A program made the translations under genes and the position numbers. DNA of 64,000 nt from Smittia aterrima (taxonomy: Eukaryota > Arthropoda > Insecta > Diptera > Chironomidae), in assembly GCA_033063855.1 (NCBI GenBank), contig CP093829.1, positions 15,221,537 through 15,285,536 of the forward strand, read 5' to 3'. The notes below the pieces were generated by a model that ran no database searches, was not told where the DNA came from, and was given only the letters and a program-made list of their open reading frames with translations. The stretch's first letter is position 1. The number at the start of each line of letters is the position of its first letter. Of the stretch, positions 24,742 to 36,012 are shown piece after piece.

Positions 24742-26485
24742 ATGACCATGTCACGGTCGTCGCTGTTTGTTCTTCTGATGGTTGCGTCATCGTTAGTCGT
24801 TGACGCTCAGCATCAACCGGCGCACTCGAACAGTATGAGAAATTTCGATGATTTTCGTGGTCAGAGTTACTGCGCTAATCGAGCTTCCAGTCGAGAGGGA
24901 AAATGCTGCAATAGCCGCTACGATGAATGTTCTGTTCCTATTGCTGGTAGACTATTCTTTCATTTTCCTGTAAGATCGTGTTTTTAAATAATTAAATCCT
25001 CAGGAACTTTGTGTTACTGTGATGAGTTCTGTGATCAACACATCAACCCTGATTGCTGTCCCGACTACGAAAATATTTGCTTAGGCAAAAGCGATCCAAT
25101 CATTGAACGCTGTCAGATTAAAGAAAATGTTTTCATTACACGATATGAAGAAGCCAAAGACAACTGCAATCTTTGGTAATTATGATCAAACTTTTTCATC
25201 CAAAATTTCTTTTTAAAAAAATATTTTTGATTAGCAAATGCCAAGCTGGTGGAAGAGCCGATTGCGAGCAAGATCCTTGTTTATCTGACGACCAATTAAT
25301 CTCAGATATTAACCGCGAATCAAGATCACTTGGTTGGAAAGCTTATAACTACACTGAATTTTACGGCCGCAAGCTTAAGGAAGGTTTGGCGTATCGTTTG
25401 GGAACATTCGAACCTCGCGTTCGCGTTAAATCAATGAGCCGTATATCGAACGCAATGGAAAGACTACCAAAAGAATTCGATGCCTTGAATCATTGGTCGG
25501 GATTGATCTCTCCGATTCGCGATCAAGGTTGGTGCGGGTAAGCAATTATCAGAAATAACAACGACACAGAATATTTAAGTTATCTTTATTTTTTATCAGA
25601 TCATCTTGGGCTGTCTCAACAGGTTCCGTCGCTTCCGATCGTTACGGTATCAAATCAAAGACAGTGGTCGATCTCGCTTCTCAACATTTATTGTCTTGTG
25701 TCAAACATCAGCAAGGATGCAATGGTGGACATTTAGATAACGCTTGGAGATATCTCAATCGATTGGGGTAAAAGGAAATAATTATTCTTGAATGATTGAA
25801 AATAACAAACATATTTCTTGAAGTGTCGCAGATGAAATGTGTTATCCTTATGAAGCCAGCGTTGGCCGTTGCCGCGCTAAGAAGAACGACAACCTCCGAA
25901 CAATGTCTTGCGATGTTCCAGAAATTCGTCCTCTCGAGGGACTCTATAAAATGGGACCAGCTTATTCTTTGAACAACGAAACTGACATCATGCTCGAAAT
26001 ATTCCACTACGGTCCGGTTCAAGGTATGCAAATTTCGAATTTGTTTCGTTGTAGCTCAAATTTTTCTCTCGTGCAGCTACAATGTGGGTGTACCCCGACT
26101 TCTTTGTCTACCGCAATGGAATCTACCGTCATTCGTCTTATGGAAGTCAAAATGTTAAAGGTTTCCACTCCGTCCGTTTAGTTGGATGGGGAGAAGAGAG
26201 CTTTGGATACTCAACCACAAAGTATTGGGTGAGAACTTTGAGATTAATGACTGAATAAATTTTATTTAAATGATTAAATATTTTAAGATTGCTGCTAATT
26301 CGTGGGGCTCGTGGTGGGGCGAAGGAGGATTCTTCAAGATCCTGAGAGGCGAAAATCAGTGCGGTATCGAAAACTACGTTCTTTCATCGCTTGCTGACAT
26401 TCACGAACTCCAGCAGCATAAAATCGCAGGGCGCCAAGTAAAACGCTCTGGGCGACGAGCCAACAGAAACACACAACAAAAGTAA
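24742..26485 (+). CDS. Swim: Swim/TINAG-like secreted cathepsin-fold protein with Cys-to-Ser active site
   Basis: Seven exons: 24742-24946, 25004-25175, 25235-25537, 25600-25767, 25824-26023, 26077-26228 and 26288-26485. Introns are 53-62 bp and all phases agree, giving 465 residues. A signal peptide ending VVDA is followed by a somatomedin-B-like cysteine cluster (CC, CYCDEFC, DCCPDY), a second Cys-rich segment, and a papain-type C1A domain from about residue 225. The catalytic cysteine position reads DQGWCGSSWAV, with Ser where active enzymes have Cys. His (GFHSVRLVGWG) and Asn (NSWGSWWG) are kept. This is the known signature of TINAG/TINAGL1 and of Drosophila Swim, a secreted Wingless-binding protein. 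The tail is basic (RQVKRSGRRANRN). A 5' UTR intron probably ends at 24737. Confidence 0.93.
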
Positions 26486-26912
26486 ATTAAGTACTCAACG
26501 TGATATCCGCGGTTCATTCAGTCAAAACTTTGAGCTTTCTTTGTCTTCGTGGAGTGATCACGCGAGAAGACAAAAACAATTTACTAAGATTTACTCGCTC
26601 GACGTTAATCGACGCCTGAAAATTAAATGTTAATCCAAAATCAGAAAAATATTCTCTCCCCATTACTTAGTTAAGTTCTGTCTATCTTAAACAGATATTG
26701 CAAAGAAGCTTTCAATGTTCACATAAAAACTGCCTTTTTCATCTTTTTCCCTCTAACCCAATGTTATTATTCAACTTCTTCCTACCTTTTATGTGTTCAA
26801 GCTCATTTCTAATTGAGAAGCAAAATTTGTGTTTCATATTTTATCGTATTATCGATAACTACCTTACTTAGTTATTTTATGTAATTACTTTTTTGTTTTA
26901 AATGTTTCGTTT

Positions 26913-26918
26913 AATAAA
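26913..26918 (+). terminator. Poly(A) signal of the Swim-like gene
   Basis: AATAAA lies 428 bp past the stop at 26485 in an AT-rich stretch. It is the first clear hexamer before the convergent VPS35 gene, whose own minus-strand AATAAA lies at about 27106-27101. The two 3' ends are therefore close but need not overlap. Confidence 0.5.
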
Positions 26919-27213
26919 AGAAAGTAAAACAAATCAAATGATTTTGAAGTTCGAACCGACCTGTTAAAGGAAACAAATACTCAGTCTTCATGCTGAAGAA
27001 CGTAAAGAAGTTTTAGAGTCTACCGAGGTTCGTATGAAGAATATTCTCTAATCAGTTGTTATCGAAATAGTTTTTTGTTATCAAGGAATGATTTATTTTA
27101 TTTATTATTGATTAGATCTGTATTTATAACATTTTTTTTAGATATTTTCCTTTAATAATGAGAAATTAAACAAAACAAAATATTCAATTGCAAAATCTTT
27201 TCAGTGCGAAAAA

Positions 27214-29911
27214 TTAAATTGTAATTCCCGCAAAGGAAATTTCAAGGTCGTTCGTCTCCATTCGACTCTTGATGTGAGCTAATGTGTTACTGAAGTGCTT
27301 TTCGATTTGCTTTGTTTCTTCTGATTTCTCCAAGTTTGGCAACTCTTCGTTGATCTTAGCGATTAACTGAAATAAAAGTTATTAACTCAAGATGACAAAT
27401 AGATAAATTTAACTTCTTTCTTACTTGATTCAAAATCGATACTGTAATCTGCGTATTGCCTCGCTCGAAGTAGTACAAATAGCTGTTCAATAGCTCCACG
27501 TAAAGTTGAACTTGTACGTTAATGTCGAGACATTGTTGAACAATTCTCGCCCCTTTCTTCAGGCATTCGAGAGTACGTTTCTCGTCCCGCATCTCTTGGT
27601 TATCTTTCTTGCCACTCCAGAATAAACTAGCACAAAGGACAACACCACGACACTGATCAGCTTTCTTCAGTAGTTTAGAAGCAGCTAACGCGCAGTTCGT
27701 TCTCAATGGCTCAGCGTTCTCTTCACTGAAGCAAGTCATTTTCTCAACTGTTGATACGATCAATGTTATGGCAGCAAGTTGAGCTTTAGAGTCAGAAATT
27801 TCGTCCTCGTAGATGGAGAACGCTTGTGTCATAAAATCATAAGCCACAGCTTCATGATTTGTACAGCCGATCTCTCCAATACATAAGGCACCTTGCAGAA
27901 AAAGCCTCAGAGCTGGATCTGGTAGTTCTGCTTTTGCGATTGAAGTGATCGTCGTATGACAGAATTGAATGATCTTCTGACACTTTTTGTCCCAATTTTC
28001 ATCTTCATCTGCAATCGCTTTGTATGCAAAAGCAAGCTCGAAAGCTTGAAACACCAAGGATGGTAGAACGTACTTGATTCTCTGAGCGCCTCCTGCTGCA
28101 AAATGCTTCCTTGCGGATTGAAGGATTTTGTATTGCATGTCGAGATGATCAGACTTTAGCAGATGAATAAATCGTCCGACGATGCCTTGCTCTTCTGCAA
28201 AATCTTCAGGATCGAGGGCTTCTGCTGGTTGATCGTCCTGATCTTTAATCAGAGGCGACAGCATAATCAGAATCTGATCAACTTGTTCATCCGTTGGAAT
28301 CATTGTTTCATTATCAAGAATGTTCATCACAAGATAAAGCGACAAACTCTTGCGAGACGTATAGTCAAATCTCTCAAGTAATTTCGGGAAGAACTTGAGA
28401 TCAAGCACTGTCAGTACGTTGTTGTAGAAATCAACACAAACACGAAGTAAACGAGAAAGTTCTTGATTGACAGCCAGCGAGTGGTTGATATTATTCATGT
28501 TAAGGTTCTGAAGAATTTGAGTCGTGGTCTCAAGAACTTTGTCGACGTAATCAATTTTGTCAGGATAAACTTTCTGTGCGAGATTCACCAGCGCCACTTG
28601 TAATGAAACTGTGTCCTCGAGTGGCATATCAGTTCGGATCTGAACAATATTTGCGATCTGGATGCTGAACACATCGAACAACTCCACTTCAGTTGGAATA
28701 ATTGAGTTATCGCCTTCAGATTTTTCATTGCGTTGATGATACGCAGCAAGACGATCGATGAGCGATATGATAATCGATTTAACGTTGACACCAGGTTGCA
28801 ACTGAGCGCAGGATTTCAAGAAAGGATCCAACGTCAGCAGATGGAATTCGTCGGGAAAGACTTGGATAATGCATTCCATTAAATATTCTTGCGCAATTGC
28901 ATCACGGCAGCTAACGACTTGTTCGAGGATACTTGGCAGAATAATTTTCTGATAGATTTCCAAATTAACCGATTCAAGTTGCGATAACCGAACAAGATTC
29001 GTGCCAACAAGAATCTTCAGTTCTTCACGTTCCTTCTCGCGCCTTGATTTCTCACTTGAATGGCCTTGATGCTGCATTCTCACCCACAACTTGTTCATCT
29101 CAGCAAAGTTCGTTAATATAAAGTCAATTGAATCGTGAACACTTCCGAAGTCATCAACATCTTTTCCAACAGGGACATCAGGCAAAATATTACGCAGCGT
29201 CAACAAGTAATTGCGCAGGAAAAGTCCTCTTAATGGATTTTGCACTCCCCGACACATCTCGACGAGATCTTTCAAGATACTTTTCTTCGTTGCCGGATTC
29301 GATTTGATGTAAACAAGTCCAACGGTGATGAGAAGATAGAGACGTGGAACGATGTTCCCGGCGTATTGAACAAGCTCATAGAGATCAGTGACCTTATGAC
29401 CTTTTTGAAATTCGTCCAACAAGTAAATTTCAAGGAATCTCAGCTCATCTGTGACCGCCATGTACAGTTCGTAATAACTCTTCGGTGATAATAGACTTGT
29501 TCTCAATTCACCAAGCATCGTACTCGCACACTTTAAGCCGTCCATTAAACGATTCTTATCTAGATTTCGCTTCATAAGAATCGCAGAGTTGCGAACGATT
29601 CCAATGGCATCGCTTAAAAGCTTATCCTGCTCATCTAGTTGGGTCGGTGATTGCGGCTAAAAGAAAAGAGCATTCAATATTCATTATTATCGGCGAAACT
29701 AAAATCCAATGGATCTTGTGGGGAAAAATCAATTGCACTAAAACAACAACAAAAGACAAAACTTCTTTAAATCAAACAAAATCAGATATTTACTGCGTTC
29801 TTTTGCGTCAAAGTAGAAGAAGATGATGTACTCCACATGTACATTATTGCTAAATAGCCATTCTTTAAGGTAATATTCGTTTAAAACTAAGAATAATCAA
29901 CAACTTACCAT
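27214..29911 (-). CDS. Vps35: VPS35, retromer core subunit
   Basis: Coding exons on the minus strand are 29911-29909 (the ATG alone), 29656-27425 and 27366-27214, giving 795 residues; human VPS35 has 796. The ATG exon ends ATG|GTAAGTT and the next begins PQSPTQLDEQDKLL, matching the insect start. Family landmarks include PRLYLLITVG, the retromer hallmark EMCRGVQ...PLRGLFLRNYLL, NFAEMNKLWVRMQHQG, QEYLMECIIQVFPDEFHL and, near the end, NLEKSEETKQIEKHF. VPS35 is the helical-solenoid scaffold of retromer; it binds VPS26 and VPS29 on endosomes and recycles receptors to the Golgi and plasma membrane. A 5' UTR intron acceptor sits near 29990. No broken motif is seen and the protein looks fully functional. 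Confidence 0.97.
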
Positions 29912-29991
29912 TTTTCTGTCCGAAGGAAATTATTTAACCGAGGTTGTAACCACGCGAGGTTGTGTGAACGTTTTCCAATATTCAAAAACTG

Positions 29992-32045
29992 AAATAAGAA
30001 AAATGAAAACGTCTAATTAAGTCGAACCCTGAAGTTGGCAGCTGATATAATTTTCTCGCTAATTAAGCTAGCTACGAACTCTAATCAGAGAATCCTCTGA
30101 ATTTTTTGATAAAATCATTTGACTGCTACTAACAATAAAATTGAACGTTTATTCTCGTAACTTGAAATAAGGCAGAAGGTGAATTCTTTTCAAATGTTAA
30201 CTGATCGCAGATGTAGCCAAAAAGGACGAAATGAGAGGTAAACTCAGGCATTCCTTGATCGAACTAGACTCTGTGTCTGACGTTAAATAAATTCGTTACA
30301 TCGGACGACCCCAGGGAATTTCCTCTAAAAACAAAATGTCGTTTCAATTGATGATTTGCTTAAGACCGTTTTTTTACCGCGGTTTGTTCCTTGACCCCGA
30401 AAATAACAAAAAAAATGATTGCAAATGAATTCTCTTCGAAGTAGAACAACAAGCAATGTAATCAACGAGCATCACGAGGTTGCACGTGGTGATACCATCG
30501 ATGAAGAAACGCTTTAGGATATTCTAATAAATAACAAGACCTTCATTCGTTGGCTCAACATAACAAATCTTAAGATTTCTGCTTTAGATCGGACTTTGCC
30601 TTATTGCGTATTCACAAGGCATTCAGAGAACTGAAAGAAATAGAACTCGTGCAATCAACGTGACTGCATTCACTCGCTATAACTTTGAAATTTGATTCAA
30701 GAACAAACTTTATAAAACTTGAGATTACGAGTATCTTTCAGCATTGTGCCTAAATCAGAAAGTTTCACGAAACATTTCTTCATCTTAAATTCCTAGAATC
30801 AAACACATTTCCGACCCTTTTCTTAGATGATACATGTTGTGACCACGCTTGAAAATAAATCCCTCAGCGTGAAATCTCAGTCGATGTTCTCCCCTGTCTG
30901 CTTCAGAAATCTTAAGTTTGTAGCTTACCGAGATCTTGACATTCAAAAGTTATTAAACAGTTTCACAGTTATCGCGGATATTTTATTGTCTTTTCACGAT
31001 GAAAATTATCAATTGAGGGTATTTAATGATTAATGAAAGCAATCACAATGATTGTGCGAATAAAAGACGATAATGAATTTTAACGATTTAGCTTGTGCTT
31101 CGTGTTGATTTAAAATTACGATATTAAAGATGAAGAGAGGAGAAATTTTCGGCGAGACCCAAAATGTCATTTTCACTCTGCTCGCGGTGAGGACGCTTCA
31201 TTATCAAAAGTCCTTTTTGACATCTCAAAATCTTCAAAACTGAAAGGTTTAGAAGCTTTTTAAACACATCAAGAGCTCGATATATTAAAGTGATTTTTAT
31301 CGAAATATCGGGATACTCGCTAAAAACCACGTTCTGGTGATGATTCGTGAAATACCAGAAAGTCAAAATCTACCGATTATCTTTCATGAACTTTATGTTT
31401 TGATTACAAACATCGTTCCCGTGTATGTTTGCGACGGTTTTTCATTATTAATTGGGTGTAAATTGACTGAAAACGCACAATGTTTTCGATTTCAAACATG
31501 ATGGAAGGAATTTAAGGTTTCTGTTCGAACAAATTCATTATGAAATTTGAGTAAAACCCTGAAGACATTCTTAACTCAATGAAGAAGATCTCGATATCAA
31601 AATAAATCAAGATTAATTACAACTACACGTGCCCTTAACTATTTTCCGAACAGAGTTACAAGACCAAAGCCAATCATTGGTTTCGGTTAATATAATTGTG
31701 GAAATTGATATGAAGAGTTCCCCACGTGCTTAGACTTTTCCACTGACTTACTTTTGAAATAAAGTGAAAGATTTTACTCAAGAGTGCCATATTTCATATT
31801 TCTTGACTTTCATCGGAATCGCTTTGAGTATCTAAGCGTACGAGAGTGTGTAATTCTGTATTATATTTCTAGAAGCTTTCACAAGAAGCTTTTCAAATAA
31901 AAGCTCTTGAAAGTTTATTGAACACAGTTCTTGAAAATCTTCCAATTACTCAACGTCCTTAGATACGGAAATTTCTTCGTTGGACACTTAACAATGATCA
32001 TTTCAACAACTTGATATTGTGACGTCTTTAGTCTCTCCATTGGTA
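29992..32045. other. Intergenic stretch without supported genes
   Basis: I see only short frames with no splice context between the VPS35 5' end and the phospholipase B pseudogene. The VPS35 promoter and non-coding first exon should lie in the left part, just right of the acceptor near 29990. No TATA box or other named element stood out. Confidence 0.4.
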
Positions 32046-33147
32046 TGGTCAGCTTCGAATTCCATAGTTGAATGGCTGTAAACACTGATTGAAATTCTAA
32101 TGCACCAGGTCAAGAAGATGACGAGAAAGTTTTAATCTTACTATGTCCTTTCTGTGAAAGATGGAAGCAGTCCTTCGACATAAACTTGTAATCTGTGCTC
32201 CCCATCTGTCTTTGTCACTTTGATGTCGTTGGTAAATGTCATCAAGTTCACTTCAAAGTCCTGCAACGGAAACTTTTGAGAACTTCAACTCTTCTTCACT
32301 TTTTTGCATAGAAATCTGTTGTGGAATTCTTTCTTGCCAACAATTTCCGTCACCATTCGTTTCCACTTCTGAATCGTTTGCAGCGTTTTCTTTAAATGTA
32401 TCGTTTGCATTGGACTATAAAGACAGGGACACTTAAGATAATGGAACCCTTGACATTCATCGGGTTTTTCATTGAACTTAAAGATGATGCCAACGTCTGA
32501 AAGAAACAAATTGTGTTGGCCAAACGAGCGAACAAACTGCTTCGAATAAAATTCTCACCAACTGGAAGCACGACGAATTCACTAAAGTTCTCGGGAGATT
32601 TTCACGAAGCATGAAGGTCTTTGCCAGCTTGCTCAACGATTTTATTTTGCTTCGGGAAATAGCAAACTTCAAGACAGAAATCATTTGATCCAACCATCAT
32701 CTTGATTAATTTCCAATGATTTTTTATGTCAACTTGCGGATCTGATCGCATCCGCTTCACGAGATTTTTCGCTTGCCTTATCGTGTGACCTGAAATAGCT
32801 CCAGGCTCAGCTACATTAAATTTGCTAGCCTTTTCAAAGTCGAGAGAATTGGTAGCAATCGAATATCCGTAAAAGTTGGGATTGAATTCCTTGAGTAGAT
32901 TTGGCAACGTTATAAACTTTCTCCAATCATCTCTCCCTCCAATAGACCATGAAACACCTCGGCCTTCGAGCAATGTCTGCAAACTATCGATCGCAAATGT
33001 TCCGTTCGCCGCAGTGAGTGAAACTCTAATCGCGCCGACGATATCAACATCACCAGGTGTTAATCGATGAACTGATGAACGAACTGTTTCACTTCTTCGA
33101 CCCGGCACATCAATGTCGCTGTAGAACGATTGACTTTTGTACTCGCG
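32045..33147 (-). pseudogene. Phospholipase B (GDSL/SGNH lipase) pseudogene
   Basis: The minus strand carries an ordered match to insect phospholipase B-like proteins (PLB1 family): SVHRLTPGDVDIVGA, LPNLLKEFNPNFYGYS, the block III motif GSNDFC, NLPRTLVN, KCPCL, a DFEV segment, the catalytic block V SKDCFHLSQKGHS, and a terminal QLWNSKL. It is broken. Block I, normally GDSLTAGNG, reads RVSLTAANG. The first piece (33147-32602) runs into TGA just before NLPRTLVN, which sits in another frame. The third piece (32496-32300) leads to the DFEV segment (from 32260), and the block V and C-terminal pieces need further frame changes. Possible introns (32558-32497 and about 32299-32261) persist. The original product would have been a secreted or membrane esterase. 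Confidence 0.85.
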
Positions 33148-33149
33148 CT

Positions 33150-36010
33150 GGGTTTTCAGAAATAAACAATCGCGTCCAATCGATCAACGCCCGGAAATGA
33201 AATCACTTAACGCACGTTATTCCTGAGGCTTCTTTGATATCCTAAATCGAAAGTTCTCTCCTGTACGAATTCCGACGGAATCAATCGCGTGAGCTTCACC
33301 ACCGGCGTAAGCTTGTCGTGAACTGATTACCGACAATTAATCACTGCAATCAAAGTTATTATTATTCCAATTCTCATCTTCATTCTCTTGCAACTCTTCT
33401 GAAACTAAAATCAGCCTCAATATGCAAGAATCTCGATTCTTCTCACGAAGTTAAAAAGTATTGTGCTAATTAGTTGTGTGTGAACATGTTGAATAGGATT
33501 TTAATTTGGCAAGTTAAAACGTTGATCTAGTCACTTAGATATACTTGTGAGAAGTCGAAACATTTCCGTTTAACACTCAACTAAACAATCACAAAAGACT
33601 AATAATATTTGATTTAAAAAATGGATTTTATTGATTTTTTTTCTTCGCAAATAAATCTTCAATAAACGATTTGATATTTACAAAAATTCTATCTTTCCAC
33701 GAAAATACGATAGAGACACATTAAGACATTTTACATTTCAACTCACATTAAATGAAATTCGAAAGAAGCTTAAAGCTAAACGAGGAGACATTGAACATCA
33801 GAGATTTTTCCCTTATTCTCGGGATTTAAACGGGAATTACGTGACGAATTCAATTTGAAAGCTTTAAATTCATCGCATGAGCGGAGAGCTTTCGAAGAGA
33901 GCTTTCACTCAGCTTGATTTTCAATCACGGTTTTGGATCTCAATCAGCGTCACGTAATTTCCGCACGTCTCCAGCTCCATTCATCTTTCAGAAATTGACA
34001 GATATGTTGAATTAAACATATAACGAGTAAGAAGCATCGAATCTTTCTTTTGACTATGTTATTATGATAAAATGTATTTTGCTCCCATGATTTTATTACT
34101 TGCGATATTGAGAGAATTCCTCTCTTATCACTTGCTAAATAAATTTTCCACGAAAGTTGAGACGTGAACGAAACTGTTTAAATGCTTTGAGAGTAGGAGA
34201 GCGGGAATCGACAATCGACTAAGTGTCTCTTTGGTTTGTGCTACGTTTTTGGTTTTCAAATGTCGATTTTACCCGAATCGTTCCGAACGCGCGTTTGTGC
34301 ACAATGTAAAATTCATCTTTCCATCAATCTGACGTTTAAGTTGGTGAAAGAAATGAAATCAGAAACAATTTTTTTCTTTTCTTGATAAATTGCAAAGTCT
34401 AATGAAAAGAAACGAATCAATTACAATTTTTTGAATTTGGCACATTGAGTCGGTAGGCGGGAAAACCTCTCTCTCTTTCTGCTCTAGAATGTCGAAGTAG
34501 TTAACACGTCATCAATGGTAACATGAAACTACATGAACGAAGCGGGCATTTCTCTTCGAAATCACAATTATTTATTTCTGGAATTTGTTTCTCTCCGATC
34601 GCGTGACTTTCAATTATTCAAAGACGAGAAAGAAAGAAAAAAATCGCCAAGCGAGTAAATGCAGTCGGCGGAAATGTCAAGATTTACACAAAAAGGAAGT
34701 TTAGAAATGGAAAGAAAGGAAATCTGCATTCTTGCGATTTTATAAAAACCAATAAAGTAGAAAGCAACTAAGTTGTGCTGCGTCTGGTCTGATTGAATCA
34801 GAATTTAAATGAAAAGGCACCTGGACGATTTCTTTTCTCATTTTTATTTTCTTCACTAATCAACGTTTGGTCATTTTTTGTTTGTAGCTATTCGAATCTA
34901 CTTTCTTCCTCTCGCTAAAATCTCTCTACTGGGTTTGTCTATAATTTATGGCATTTTGCCTTATTGAAGTTATGCAATTCCTGATATGAGTTCGGTTCGT
35001 TTCTCTACGTTCTTTCGAAGGCCAAACATTTTTTTTATGATCGAGCCTAGGAACGGAATTGCTTTTGATGATGATGGCGATGACGATGAGAGAGAAAGAG
35101 AAACGGAAATGGGAGGAAAATTTCTGGACTTAACAAGCTTTTCTGGTTTTGTGTAAGGCTTTGATGATAAACAATGCTGCTCCTCAACGAGATTTATTTT
35201 TCATCGGGACATTCTCACACAGAAAAACAGATTAATAGATACTTTTCAAGAGATGTCGTGTGACCTACATGTGTATTTCCTTTCGAAGAGTTCCGCTTTT
35301 CTTCGGAAAATGCTAATAAAGTTTTTCGCTATTTTCATGAATTATTTCTCCCATCGCTCATGTGAATAAATTTATTTATTTAGTTTCTTTAACGTTCGGC
35401 TCGTTGGTTGGAAGAAGAAAATATGTGCTCGCATATGCTTAATCTGCATTTGATGGAAAAAAGGGTCAAATTCGATAGATCGGAAATAATTCGAAAATTG
35501 CGTCAATGAAAATATTTTCGTCACAAATATTCTTTGAAGTCTCGTGAAGATTTTGCGTGACAAAAGTTGCGATCGCGTCGAGCAAGGATCCAACTTAAGC
35601 AACATAAACTTCACGCTTGGTTGAATATTTTAATTCAAGCAACGTTGATGATATAAATTTATTGCTCGTCGATTATCTCTTGTGAAGTTTTCTGGGATGT
35701 TTCATTGAAATATTTTCGCGTGGGATAGAAAAAGCAAAAACTTGAGCAAAATCATTTCCGATTTGCGCATCATTGCTTAATTTATTTTCGTATCTATCAA
35801 TAAACTTTCTCTCAATTTTTATCCAAGAAAAGTTCACAATTTGATTTCCGCTAATTATGCAAATGGAAATATATTTCTAGACTTTGATGATGTCTAGTCT
35901 TGCGAGATTAACTTAGATCGAATTTAATTAAATCTTAAGCAACAGCAGAAAAAATGTTTTTCAAATCAGTTGTCAATTTCCTTTGTAGAAAAGTTTGAAG
36001 TCTCTGATTG
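33150..36010. other. Intergenic stretch; RGK 3' UTR region at right edge
   Basis: No gene is supported here. A minus-strand AATAAA at 35786-35781, about 230 nt past the RGK stop, is a plausible poly(A) signal for that gene. The rest is AT-rich DNA with short frames only. Confidence 0.45.
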
Positions 36011-36012
36011 AT

